DNA from: Bacteroides sp. Marseille-P3684
GTDB taxonomy: Bacteria; Bacteroidota; Bacteroidia; Bacteroidales; Bacteroidaceae
Assembly: GCF_900291465.1 (NCBI RefSeq)
Contig: NZ_LT985808.1
Location: 2,118,575 to 2,182,574 of the forward strand
Direction of reading: 5' to 3'
DNA length: 64,000 nt
Positions 1-9,457 of this stretch are shown here, piece after piece. The notes under the pieces are model-generated. The model was not told the DNA's origin and made no database searches. It saw only the letters and a program-made list of their open reading frames with translations. The translations under genes and the position numbers were made by a program. How positions within the stretch are numbered: position 1 is the stretch's first letter; each line of letters opens with the position of its first letter.

Positions 1-1
1 G

Positions 2-3000
2 TTGCCTTGGGTGAAAGATGAATCGGATGGGAAATATCATTTCCTTTTTCAGGACGCATTTCATGAAATGTGCGAAGACTTCCGTCAATCAGCTCCCCAA
101 TGGGTCGCCGACGGAAAGAAGGTGCCCTATGACTGGACCCTTTATTACCTACGCTGTAAAGCTTTGTCCCGTAAAATAAGCAAGGAGGAATTGGCTTGGA
201 TTCTGCTAAGTTTTAACCAAAAACGAGGATACTATCAGGCACGTGATGAAGAGGACGAAGTAACCACGAACAAGCTTGAAGAATATTATGCCGGAAAAGT
301 GGTTCGTGTGGATGATACAGGCGAACGGAAAGGGAAAAATGTCTACTATGACATAACGCTTGAAAACGGATGGGTATATCGGTATGCAGCCCGTATTTAT
401 CCCGACTGGGTGGGGCAAGTAAAGGAATTTATTGTTACGACAACGCTCAATCCGGATGGTACTCCTAAAACAGACAAGGCGGGCGAAGTGAAACGTTCCT
501 TCCGTATGCCTAAAGATGATGACTGGACCTTGATAAAGAAAAAGACGGAGAGGGATATCGACCGTTCGCAAGAAACCATTGGGCAATATATCTATCATGC
601 TTTATTGAAAGATCCATCACAGAAGATCAGAGGAAAGCTGATAGGTACGGTCGAACGTAAATATTATAAAGATGAACTGAGACGTATCTTGGATAGGCAG
701 ATTCAGTTCCATCCCGAGTTGCGGGACCGTGAATTGTATTATGCATGTTTGCAGGAGCTTTATCCCTCCAATGTGGCATTCCGGAATACATTGGTGAATC
801 GTGATTTTACTTATTTATTTTTGGATGATATACTCTTTTATCAACGTCCCCTTAAAAGCAAGAAGTCACAGATTAGTGACTGTCCTTATGAAGAACACTT
901 TTATACGGATAAGGAAACAGGAGAGCGTATATCGGTTCCCGTAAAATGTATCGCAGTCTCTCATCCTCTCTATCAGGAATACCGGTTGTGGCAGTTTATC
1001 CAGAACCTGCGTATCTATTGTAGAGAAGCACGTATCGATGGAAATTTGATGATTGACTGGGAAGTTACCGATGAATTGTTGCAGACGGAGGAGGACAAGA
1101 CTGCATTGTTCGATTGGCTGAATGACAAAGAGAGTGTGAAACAGCCGGAGTTGGTCGCATTTCTACTGGGAGGCAAGGCTAATAAAAAACAAATCAAGGC
1201 TTACCGGTGGAACTATATGGATGACGACACAAAGGGATATCCTTGCAATGAGACACGTGCAAGTCTCTTGAAATATCTGAGAGAGGCTCAAACAGACTCG
1301 TCCTTCCTAACTCGTGAACGGGAAGAAGCTCTATGGCATATCCTGTACTCTATATCCGACAAGGGAGAATTAAAGAGCGCTTTGGGTAAATTTGCTGTCA
1401 AGCATGGATTGGATGAAAGGTTTGTAACTGTCTTCAGCAAATTTCCGCCTTTTAAAAAGGATTATGGAAGCTATTCGGCAAAAGCACTTAAGAAGCTGTT
1501 GCCATTGATGCGCATGGGCCATCATTGGCAGGAAGCTTCCTTTATTCCTTCTACCCGTGAGCGTATGGAGAAATTCATTAATGGGGAGTATGATGATTCG
1601 ATTGATAAGCGCACTTATGAAAAATTAGAGAGTTTGACTGAGGTGTCACAATATCGTGGGCTCCCTGGCTGGTTGGCTTGCTATGTGGTTTATGACCGTC
1701 ATTCAGAAGGGAGGGATATAGAAATATGGACTTCTCCGTCTGACATCGATTCCTATTTGGCACAATTCAAGCAGCATTCGTTACACAATCCCATTGTGGA
1801 ACGTGTGGTCTTGGAAACTCTACGTACCGTGAGGGATATTTGGAAACAGGTAGACCATATTGATGAAATACATATCGAGTTGGGACGTAATATGAAGCTT
1901 CCGGCAGACAAACGTCGGCAGATGACCGAACAGGCGTGGAAAAACGAACAGACGAACTTACGCATCAAAGCATTATTGCTGGAATTTGCCAGACCGGGGT
2001 ATGACATAGAGAATGTACGTCCCTATTCGCCCTATCAGCAGGACCAGCTACGCATCTACGAAGAGGCTGTACTGGGTGCCAATGAATGCCCGGATGACAT
2101 CAGTGCCATATTGAAGAAGTTCAATGGACTCAATCCGCCGACTTCTGCGGAAGTCTTACGCTACAAGTGCTGGTTGGAACAGAAATACCGTTCACCCTAT
2201 ACGGGACGTACAATTCCGTTGAGCAAACTGTTTACTCCCGCTTATGAAATAGAACATATTATCCCAAAGCAACGCTATTTTGATGACTCCTTTAGCAATA
2301 AAGTCATTTGTGAGTCGGAAGTGAATAAGAAGAAAGGTGCCATGTTGGGGTATGAATTTATCAAGTCGTATCATGGAGCTTCCATTACCTTGAATATGGG
2401 AGGTACAGCTTCTATCTTTTCTGTAGAGGCTTATGAGAACTTCGTCAAGGAGCACTATGCTCATAATAGGGGCAAGATGAAAAAGCTGCTGATGGATGAT
2501 GTCCCCGACTCATTTATTTCACGTCAGCTAAATGACAGTCGCTACATCAGCAAGCTTATGAAATCCATATTATCTAACTTGGTTCGTGAAGAGGGTGAGA
2601 AAGAAGCTATTTCCAAGAATCTGATTGTGTGTACAGGAGGTATCACCGATCGTCTGAAGAAAGATTGGGGAATTCATGACGTATGGAATGACATCATCTT
2701 TCCACGCTTTAAGCGTTTGGATGAAATGGATAGCTCGCATACATACATTACCTTGAATACGCACCGTCATCCTATTCCCTCCATGCCGTTGGAGTTTCAA
2801 CGGGGCTTCAGCAAGAAACGGATCGATCACCGGCATCACGCCATGGATGCCATCGTGATAGCGTGTGCCACACGGAATATAGTCAATTATCTTAATAATG
2901 AATCTGCCCGGCATGATGCCAAGACCAGCCGGATGGATTTGCAAAGGTTGCTATGTACGGCAAATAGAAAATTGATAGACAAGCCTTGGAAGACTTTCAC

Positions 3001-4153
3001 GCAAGATACCTGTAAAGTTTTGGAAGATATGATTGTCAGCTTTCAGAGAACTCTGCGAATCATCAATAAAACGAAGAACTATTACTTGCGGTTTGAAGAT
3101 GGTAAGAAGCGAAGAGTCCTTCAGACGAAAGGTGAGAATTGGGCTATACGCAAACCTCTCCATAAAGAGACTTTTTATGGGGAAATTAACTTGCGCCGGA
3201 TTGAGACCCTTTCTCTAAACAAGGCATTGGAACGTATTCCTGATATTGTGGAAAGAGATTTAAGAAAGAAGTTAAGTGAATTGCTTAGCTTGGGTTATAA
3301 TGCCAAACGGATAAAAGGCTATTTCGAGGAACACAAGGAGGAATGGTCGGATGTGAACTTGTCAAAAATAAAGGCATATTATTTTACGAAGCAGAAAAAC
3401 AAGCGTTATTTTGCAGCTCGGACGGAACTTGATACATCTTTCAATAAGGATAAGATAGAGAATAAGATTGCTGATACGGCAATTCAGAAAATTCTGTTGC
3501 AACACTTGGAGGCTTATGGTAACGATGCTGAACAGGCTTTTTCCCCTGAAGGGATTGATACCATGAACCGGAATATTCGACAGCTGAATGGTGGACGTTC
3601 GCATCAACCGATCTATAAGGTCAGAGTCTATGAAGAAGCCACGAAGTTTGCAGTCGGACGAAGGGGAAATAAGTCGACTAAGTTTGTCGAGGCGGCTAAA
3701 GGTACCAACTTGTTCTTTGCTATTTATGAAATATCTCAAGTAGATGGGAATGGCAATAGACAGACGTCACGGACTTTCAGCAGTATTCCACTTAATGTCG
3801 CTGTTGAACGGTTGAAACAAGGACTGCCTCCAGTTCCGGAAGATGAAGAAGGAAATGCTCCCAAGTACGTGCTTTCTCCCAATGACCTGGTTTATCTTCC
3901 GACGGAAAGGGAACTGAAGCGGCGTGAGATAGCTATGCCGATAGATAAGTCTCGTATTTATAAGATGGTGAGTTGTACGGGAAAAGACTGCTTCTTTATC
4001 CCTGCGAATACAGCAGTACCTATTGTAGACAGGTATGAGTACTCTTCTATGAACAAAATTGGACGTGCTCTTACCGGTGAAATGATTAAAGAAATATGCC
4101 TACCGCTAAAAATTGATCGGCTAGGGCAGATTATTGAAATATCTACCTTCTAA
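2..4153 (+). CDS. cas9: Cas9 endonuclease, type II-C (5' end outside window)
   Basis: RNA-guided DNA endonuclease. The 1383 visible residues are open from the window edge; the first visible codon is an internal TTG, so the real start and the RuvC-I motif lie upstream (about 50-100 residues missing if it matches the roughly 1430-residue Bacteroides homologues). RuvC-II is seen near residue 620 (EIHIELGRNMKLP), the HNH nuclease near 750 (EIEHIIPKQRYFDDSFSNK, then NKKKG), and RuvC-III near 940 (DHRHHAMDAIVIA). A long C-terminal PAM-interacting region follows. All visible catalytic residues (Glu of RuvC-II, His-Ile-Ile-Pro of HNH, His/Asp of RuvC-III) are present, so it appears active. A decayed cas1 starts 11 nt downstream. 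The tracrRNA was not found in the window and probably lies upstream of cas9. Confidence 0.96.
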   Translation: MPWVKDESDGKYHFLFQDAFHEMCEDFRQSAPQWVADGKKVPYDWTLYYLRCKALSRKISKEELAWILLSFNQKRGYYQARDEEDEVTTNKLEEYYAGKVVRVDDTGERKGKNVYYDITLENGWVYRYAARIYPDWVGQVKEFIVTTTLNPDGTPKTDKAGEVKRSFRMPKDDDWTLIKKKTERDIDRSQETIGQYIYHALLKDPSQKIRGKLIGTVERKYYKDELRRILDRQIQFHPELRDRELYYACLQELYPSNVAFRNTLVNRDFTYLFLDDILFYQRPLKSKKSQISDCPYEEHFYTDKETGERISVPVKCIAVSHPLYQEYRLWQFIQNLRIYCREARIDGNLMIDWEVTDELLQTEEDKTALFDWLNDKESVKQPELVAFLLGGKANKKQIKAYRWNYMDDDTKGYPCNETRASLLKYLREAQTDSSFLTREREEALWHILYSISDKGELKSALGKFAVKHGLDERFVTVFSKFPPFKKDYGSYSAKALKKLLPLMRMGHHWQEASFIPSTRERMEKFINGEYDDSIDKRTYEKLESLTEVSQYRGLPGWLACYVVYDRHSEGRDIEIWTSPSDIDSYLAQFKQHSLHNPIVERVVLETLRTVRDIWKQVDHIDEIHIELGRNMKLPADKRRQMTEQAWKNEQTNLRIKALLLEFARPGYDIENVRPYSPYQQDQLRIYEEAVLGANECPDDISAILKKFNGLNPPTSAEVLRYKCWLEQKYRSPYTGRTIPLSKLFTPAYEIEHIIPKQRYFDDSFSNKVICESEVNKKKGAMLGYEFIKSYHGASITLNMGGTASIFSVEAYENFVKEHYAHNRGKMKKLLMDDVPDSFISRQLNDSRYISKLMKSILSNLVREEGEKEAISKNLIVCTGGITDRLKKDWGIHDVWNDIIFPRFKRLDEMDSSHTYITLNTHRHPIPSMPLEFQRGFSKKRIDHRHHAMDAIVIACATRNIVNYLNNESARHDAKTSRMDLQRLLCTANRKLIDKPWKTFTQDTCKVLEDMIVSFQRTLRIINKTKNYYLRFEDGKKRRVLQTKGENWAIRKPLHKETFYGEINLRRIETLSLNKALERIPDIVERDLRKKLSELLSLGYNAKRIKGYFEEHKEEWSDVNLSKIKAYYFTKQKNKRYFAARTELDTSFNKDKIENKIADTAIQKILLQHLEAYGNDAEQAFSPEGIDTMNRNIRQLNGGRSHQPIYKVRVYEEATKFAVGRRGNKSTKFVEAAKGTNLFFAIYEISQVDGNGNRQTSRTFSSIPLNVAVERLKQGLPPVPEDEEGNAPKYVLSPNDLVYLPTERELKRREIAMPIDKSRIYKMVSCTGKDCFFIPANTAVPIVDRYEYSSMNKIGRALTGEMIKEICLPLKIDRLGQIIEISTF

Positions 4154-4164
4154 AATATAGCCTT

Positions 4165-4966
<802 letters not shown>

Positions 4967-6814
4967 AAGAGGGTGTGTCGTAATAAGCGATGCACCTTCT
5001 TTCTTTCGTCAATTACAAAAGAAAAGTTCGCTATCTTCAAGCAGCGATATGTTGAAGATTTCTTTGATTTATGTGTTCCCTGCATCTGAAGAAAGCGGCT
5101 GTAAGCTCACAAAACAGTTTAATCAGCCAGTCTATGCCTTCTTTTCTCATCTTTGCACATAACTTTTTTATATTAAAGGCAATGGCAAGGAAGGAGAAGT
5201 CCATAAAGACCTTGTCCTTTCCAAAATGGCGGAAACGTTTGTAGTTCATGTTATATTTTATCTGCCCGAATACGGCTTCCGGTTCTATGCATCTTCGTCC
5301 CCTGTGTTTCAGCCCTTCCTCGGAGCAGAGCAACTCTTTGGCTTTTTGCTTGTATTTCCTGAGCCTGTGGTTCAGTTCTATTGTCCTGTCCCCTTTTGCT
5401 TTAAAACATAGACACCTTAGCGGGCAGCCTTCGCACCTGACAGCCCTGTATCTGGCACTTTCGCTCACATATCCGGATGCGGTTTTCACATGCCTGTTTC
5501 CTATCCTCCGCATCTTTTGTCCCATGGGGCATACGCAATAGTCATGTTCTTCATTGTAGTAGAAGTTTTCAGCCTTGAACGGGTCGGGTCTGAATCTCGG
5601 CCGTTGCTCCATGTGGAAGTAATTGTATTTGACGTAAGCTTCCATGCCGTTTTCTGCCATGAAGCGGTAATTTTCCTCGGAGCCGTAGCCCGAATCAGCC
5701 ACTACTGTATGGGCCAGCCTGTCGTATCTGTTTGAGAAGGATTGCAGGAAAGGTATCATAGTCAGCGTGTCCGTAGGGTTGGGAAAAAGTGCAAAATCGG
5801 TAATGAACTGGTTCTCGGTGGCAATCTGAAGGTTGTAACCGGGTTTGGTCTGTCCGTTACGCATGGCATCCTCCTTCATCCTCATGAAAGTGGCATCCTT
5901 GTCCGTCTTGGAATAGGAGTTGCGCTCCTGCAGCGTGTCCAGATGATTGTCGTATTCCTGCAGCTTGTCCCTGTGCGCTTCCAGTTCTTTCAGCTGCCTG
6001 CGTTTCTTTCTTTGTGCGGCCTTCTCCTCTTTTGTGGAAGGCTCGGGAACCTGTTCAAGCGCATTGCGCAGTTCGCCCGCCATTTCGGTCAGCATGGCTG
6101 GGGTAAACTCAACTTCCTCATTGTTTTCCGGTGATTTCTCCTGGGCGATGGCATCGTCTATCTGACCCAACAGGACATGGATTTTCTTCATCAGGCGTTC
6201 ACGGTTCCGCTCGACGGTCTTTTTCCACACGAAAGTATACTTGTTGGCCTTGGATTCAATCTTCGTTCCGTCAATATATTCCACGTTCAGGCTGATGAAC
6301 CCTTTGGCGGAAAGCAGAAGGACGATTTGGGTGAATACTTCGTTGATTTCCTTCTTCACGCGGTTGCGGAAGCGGTTGATGGTAATGAAGTCCGGTTTCT
6401 CGTGCCCGGCCAGCCATATATAATGGATGTCGCGGTGGAGGAGTTTTTCTATCTTGCGGCAGGAGTAGATGTTGTTCATATAGGCGTACAGGATGACCTT
6501 GAGCATCATTCGGGGATGGTAAGGGCTACGGCCGCATTCCTTATATAACTTCCTGAAACCTTCCAGATTCAGGCTCTCAACAAGGGCGTCAACCATGCGT
6601 ACCGGATCGTTCTTTGCAATATCCTCATCGATTCTTTGAGGAAACAGCACTGTTTGGTTGGGAATGTAAGGACGAAAATGTATCTTTGTCATAAGATTAT
6701 TTTTGTTATAATGCTTAAAGATACAAAATCTTTAGGTAATAGCAAAGCCTCGGCTTGTGAAAGTCGGGGCTTTGTGCATAAAAAAAGAAGGTGCGCTTTT
6801 TGACACACCTTCTT
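4967..6814 (-). mobile_element. IS1182-family insertion sequence
   Basis: Complete-looking element of about 1.85 kb with one transposase gene. The left end starts AAGAGGGTGTGTCG and continues to GATGCACCTTCTT; the right end reads AAGAAGGTGCGC, then GACACACCTTCTT. The two are imperfect inverted copies, and each end is itself partly palindromic. I could not define a target duplication by eye. It separates cas2 from the CRISPR leader, leaving about 70 bp (6815-6884) between its right end and the first repeat. A second, truncated end of the same type lies beyond the array at 8199-8270, and a similar end-like palindrome at 19276-19310. Confidence 0.85.
5037..6692 (-). CDS. IS1182-family DDE transposase
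   Basis: Full-length 551-residue transposase. The N-terminal region (about residues 25-105) matches the DUF772/InsH-type domain (RSPYHPRMMLKVILYAYMNN, ITINRFR). The catalytic triad is recognisable: YIDGTKIES, VVADSGYGSEENY, and an Asp-Glu segment near EPEAVFGQIKYNMNYKRF. A cysteine cluster (CVCPMGQK, CEGCPLRCLC) near residue 400 is typical of the family. No frameshift or stop is seen, so the element may still move. It reads against the cas genes. Confidence 0.93.
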   Translation of the reverse strand: MTKIHFRPYIPNQTVLFPQRIDEDIAKNDPVRMVDALVESLNLEGFRKLYKECGRSPYHPRMMLKVILYAYMNNIYSCRKIEKLLHRDIHYIWLAGHEKPDFITINRFRNRVKKEINEVFTQIVLLLSAKGFISLNVEYIDGTKIESKANKYTFVWKKTVERNRERLMKKIHVLLGQIDDAIAQEKSPENNEEVEFTPAMLTEMAGELRNALEQVPEPSTKEEKAAQRKKRRQLKELEAHRDKLQEYDNHLDTLQERNSYSKTDKDATFMRMKEDAMRNGQTKPGYNLQIATENQFITDFALFPNPTDTLTMIPFLQSFSNRYDRLAHTVVADSGYGSEENYRFMAENGMEAYVKYNYFHMEQRPRFRPDPFKAENFYYNEEHDYCVCPMGQKMRRIGNRHVKTASGYVSESARYRAVRCEGCPLRCLCFKAKGDRTIELNHRLRKYKQKAKELLCSEEGLKHRGRRCIEPEAVFGQIKYNMNYKRFRHFGKDKVFMDFSFLAIAFNIKKLCAKMRKEGIDWLIKLFCELTAAFFRCREHINQRNLQHIAA

Positions 6815-6884
6815 TGAAACAGCTTTTTTTATTTTCCTAATAGAGCCTTTAACTTGTTTATATTCAGAGAATAACATATAATCT
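6815..6884. other. AT-rich spacer between IS and CRISPR array, probable residual leader
   Basis: Seventy A/T-rich bases separate the IS right end from the first intact repeat. Decayed repeats cluster at the opposite end of the array, so in usual arrays this side would be the leader where new spacers enter. It contains a small palindrome (TATTCAGAGAATA). No anti-repeat that could mark a tracrRNA was seen here. Confidence 0.45.
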
Positions 6885-7909
6885 GCTGTCTCTGATGGCT
6901 CAAAGGTAGTAATTTAGAAGCAAATCACAACGATAGAAGTAACAACTTGGAATGTTGTCGCGCTGTCTCTGATGGCTCAAAGGTAGTAATTTAGAAGCAA
7001 ATCACAACACTTCGACGACCGCCTGTACATCGCCGACCGCTGTCTCTGATGGCTCAAAGGTAGTAATTTAGAAGCAAATCACAACGGTTCGACCATCGGA
7101 GGAATGACCGGATACGCTGTCTCTGATGGCTCAAAGGTAGTAATTTAGAAGCAAATCACAACTGGTAGTAATCATCCTCATTCACGGTAAGGGCTGTCTC
7201 TGATGGCTCAAAGGTAGTAATTTAGAAGCAAATCACAACGCGCTCCGACAGGGCGGTCATGAAGCGAGGGCTGTCTCTGATGGCTCAAAGGTAGTAATTT
7301 AGAAGCAAATCACAACGACTAGAAATTTTCCACCATACTGAACGATGCTGTCTCTGATGGCTCAAAGGTAGTAATTTAGAAGCAAATCACAACAGCCTCT
7401 TACGGTAGCCGTCATAATCGTTGGCTGTCTCTGATGGCTCAAAGGTAGTAATTTAGAAGCAAATCACAACTCCGGCGGATGCGCTTCTCGTAGTCCTCGT
7501 GCTGTCTCTGATGGCTCAAAGGTAGTAATTTAGAAGCAAATCACAACGGCGTCGAGGAAGTCGTCAACGGTCTGACCGCTGTCTCTGATGGCTCAAAGGT
7601 AGTAATTTAGAAGCAAATCACAACGACCCATGAAGAATGGATAAAACATTTATGGCTGTCTCTGATGGCTCAAAGGTAGTAATTTAGAAGCAAATCACAA
7701 CTAAATCCTCCATGTGGAATTATGAGTTCCAGCTGTCTCTGATAGCTCAAAGGTAGTAATTTAGAAGCAAATCACAACCATCCGCAACACGTCCGATTTT
7801 GACTGCGTGCTGTCTCTGATAGCTCAAAGGTAGTAATTTAGAAGCAAATCACAACTAGAAGCGCGCAACAGCATGATTGACAAAAGCTGTCTCTGATAGC
7901 TCAAAAGTA
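6885..7909 (-). CRISPR. Type II-C CRISPR array: 13 full repeats, 1 decayed repeat, 13 spacers
   Basis: Repeats of 47 nt start every 77 bp at 6885, 6962, 7039, 7116, 7193, 7270, 7347, 7424, 7501, 7578, 7655, 7732 and 7809, with a truncated copy at 7886-7909. All 13 spacers are 30 nt and all differ. Repeats 1-11 are identical; 12, 13 and the partial 14 share a G-to-A change (GATAGCTC for GATGGCTC), marking the right end as the old end. The crRNA sense is inferred to be the minus strand, where the repeat begins GTTGTGATTTGC as in other Bacteroides II-C systems. On that strand every repeat contains TTG, 19 nt, TACCTTTG, a Bacteroides-type promoter. The last, decayed repeat keeps a matching TACTTTTG (7902-7909). 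With cas1 broken the array is probably frozen. Confidence 0.97.
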
Positions 7910-8198
7910 CAATTAGAGTTCGGGAAGATCGAGTGAGCTCCGTTCCAGGGCGGCAGCCAACGCGGCAGAGGCATCGTCACCATCCACCTGGTGACCGACT
8001 GGACATAGGGCGGGCACGATGCAGCCTTCGACCTCAGCCATCGGCTCTATAAGGCTCTGACGGACTGAGTGGAGAGAGCTTTAACGGACGTCGCTGTTGG
8101 AGACGAACACGAACCACAACCACGAGGAGATACTTGAGAGTATTGACAGCTATGCCGTGCGTTACCTGTTAAGATAGGGCGCACGAGTTGCAAGGATG
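7910..8198. pseudogene. GC-rich decayed coding remnant between array and orphan IS end
   Basis: About 290 bp clearly richer in G and C than its surroundings. One plus-strand frame gives protein-like stretches interrupted by stops (RGIVTIHLVTDW, then GGHDAAFDLSHRLYKALTD, then VERALTDVAVGDEHEP). A shifted frame ends EEILESIDSYAVRYLLR and a stop near 8174. I do not recognise the family. Best read as the tail of a foreign gene broken by frameshifts and stops, perhaps left by the rearrangement that also left the IS end. It is too degraded to assign a product. Confidence 0.35.
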
Positions 8199-8270
8199 AG
8201 GAAGGTGTGTCGTAATAAGTGATGCACCTTCTTTTTTTTCGTCAATTACAAAAGAAAAGTTCGATATCTT
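8199..8270. mobile_element. Orphan IS1182-type terminal fragment
   Basis: From GGTGTGTCGTAATAAG to the final ATCTT, this 72-bp stretch is nearly identical to the left end of the element at 4967-5036 and lies in the same orientation. The match stops exactly where the transposase stop codon would begin, so only the non-coding end survives. Together with the complete IS it brackets the CRISPR array. Confidence 0.8.
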
Positions 8271-8436
8271 AAAAAGAATTGGACAATGTCTATTATCAAA
8301 CTGGGGATTGATTATGAATCAATTTATGCTTATGTTTGAAAACAGGATCCAGATATAAGAAAAAACTTACAGCTGAATCCTGTTTCCATTTACACAAAAT
8401 TTTGGACAGTGTCACTCAGTAAGAATTTGAATGTGA
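8271..8436 (-). terminator. Weak hairpin region downstream of the OmpH-like gene
   Basis: Contains AAACAGGAT and ATCCTGTTT as 9-nt arms around a loop of about 27 nt (roughly 8340-8390), a possible terminator for the minus-strand gene ending at 8437. Two direct copies of TTGGACAATGTC-like sequence (near 8280 and 8403) flank it; their meaning is unclear. Nothing else is seen. Confidence 0.3.
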
Positions 8437-9039
8437 TTACTCTGCTTTTGCCGGAGTATAACGCTTGTTCAATCCGTCAATGACTTCCTGTGTGATATTC
8501 AGGGCTGGATCTGCATACAGCAGGTTATTGAAGCCGGCATTATTGATAATCAGATTATATCCTTTGGTCTTGTTGTATTCTTTCAGATAAGCATTGATGG
8601 AATCACGCAATTGGATATTGTTCTTGTCGCTTTCCTGTTGGAGCTCTCCCATCAGACGCTGATGGAGTGCTTCGAGGTCCTGACGTTTCTTAATCAGACG
8701 GTTCTGCTCCTGTTGTGCTCTTTCCGGAGTGAATACATGATTTTGATATTTACGTTCAAAATCGCGCATTTCGTTGTCAAGGCTCTTCATTTTCTCTTTC
8801 AGGGTTACCTCTACATTCTCCTGCTTCTTTATCATAGCCTCATTCAGGTCCTTACAAAGATTGTAGTTGTTCAGCAAGCTGTCGATTTCAACATAGGCTA
8901 TTTTTAAGTCAGATACGCTTCCCGCGGGAGTCGAGTTGTCGCTTGTCGTGTTGGCAGCTTTGTTCCCATCACATTGTGTAAAAGCAACCATGATGGCCAA
9001 AGCTGAAAGCCCACTCACGATAAAGTTTCTTTTTTTCAT
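8437..9039 (-). CDS. OmpH/Skp-family periplasmic lipoprotein
   Basis: A 200-residue member of the OmpH (Skp-like) family of chaperones for outer-membrane proteins. It starts with a lipoprotein signal (MKKRN, hydrophobic stretch, then FTQC at about residues 21-24), so it should be anchored to a membrane on the periplasmic side. The OmpH core begins with KIAYVEIDSLLNNY, followed by a long charged coiled coil (about residues 65-155) and the typical end region (GYNLIINNAGFNNLLYAD, then ITQEVIDGLNKRY). Bacteroidetes genomes usually hold several such genes; the lipid anchor is common in this lineage. A small membrane-protein gene lies 32 nt upstream on the same strand. Confidence 0.87.
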   Translation of the reverse strand: MKKRNFIVSGLSALAIMVAFTQCDGNKAANTTSDNSTPAGSVSDLKIAYVEIDSLLNNYNLCKDLNEAMIKKQENVEVTLKEKMKSLDNEMRDFERKYQNHVFTPERAQQEQNRLIKKRQDLEALHQRLMGELQQESDKNNIQLRDSINAYLKEYNKTKGYNLIINNAGFNNLLYADPALNITQEVIDGLNKRYTPAKAE

Positions 9040-9071
9040 ACTTATCTGTTTCTATACAGTTTATAAAACGA

Positions 9072-9302
9072 TTATTCATTGCTGGATACCGACGTGTGCA
9101 GGCTTTCGCGTATGCCGGGGCGGTTGAGTCTGGCTTCACGGTCCTGAGATTGCACACAGTGTACACCTCTTTTTCTCATTGCCGGATTGCCACTGACGTG
9201 TGTATTGGGAAATTTCCCGTTCTTTTTCACGATGATTTGCAAAGCCAGCAACGCGATGCAAATAGCAACTATTAACACGGATATGAGGATTGTTTCAAGC
9301 AT
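9072..9302 (-). CDS. Small membrane protein of unknown function
   Basis: A 76-residue protein starting MLETILISVL at 9302. That start is preferred to the longer upstream reading because the strong hydrophobic helix (about residues 4-24) then forms a clean N-terminal anchor. The rest is basic and polar (KKNGKFPNTHVSGNPAMRKR, CVQSQDREAR). Similar short proteins are common in Bacteroides, but no function is known to me. A -7 box (TATCTTTG on the minus strand) lies at 9322-9329. The stop is 32 nt before the OmpH-like gene, so the two are probably co-transcribed. Confidence 0.65.
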   Translation of the reverse strand: MLETILISVLIVAICIALLALQIIVKKNGKFPNTHVSGNPAMRKRGVHCVQSQDREARLNRPGIRESLHTSVSSNE

Positions 9303-9321
9303 TTCTTCTAAATTTGTGCTG

Positions 9322-9329
9322 CAAAGATA
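9322..9329 (-). promoter_or_regulatory. Bacteroides -7 box for small membrane protein/ompH-like unit
   Basis: TATCTTTG on the minus strand (CAAAGATA on plus) fits TAnnTTTG, 20 nt upstream of the start codon. No clear -33 TTG at the usual spacing. Confidence 0.5.
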
Positions 9330-9457
9330 TAGTTTTGCGCTCACTCTCACAGCTCTTTTTACTTAAAAAATGAGAGAGGGCTCGGAAAGGATATTTTGAT
9401 TTAACCAAAATTAGCGGAGATAGACTAATTATACACGATAAAAAGGAGACTTTAACG

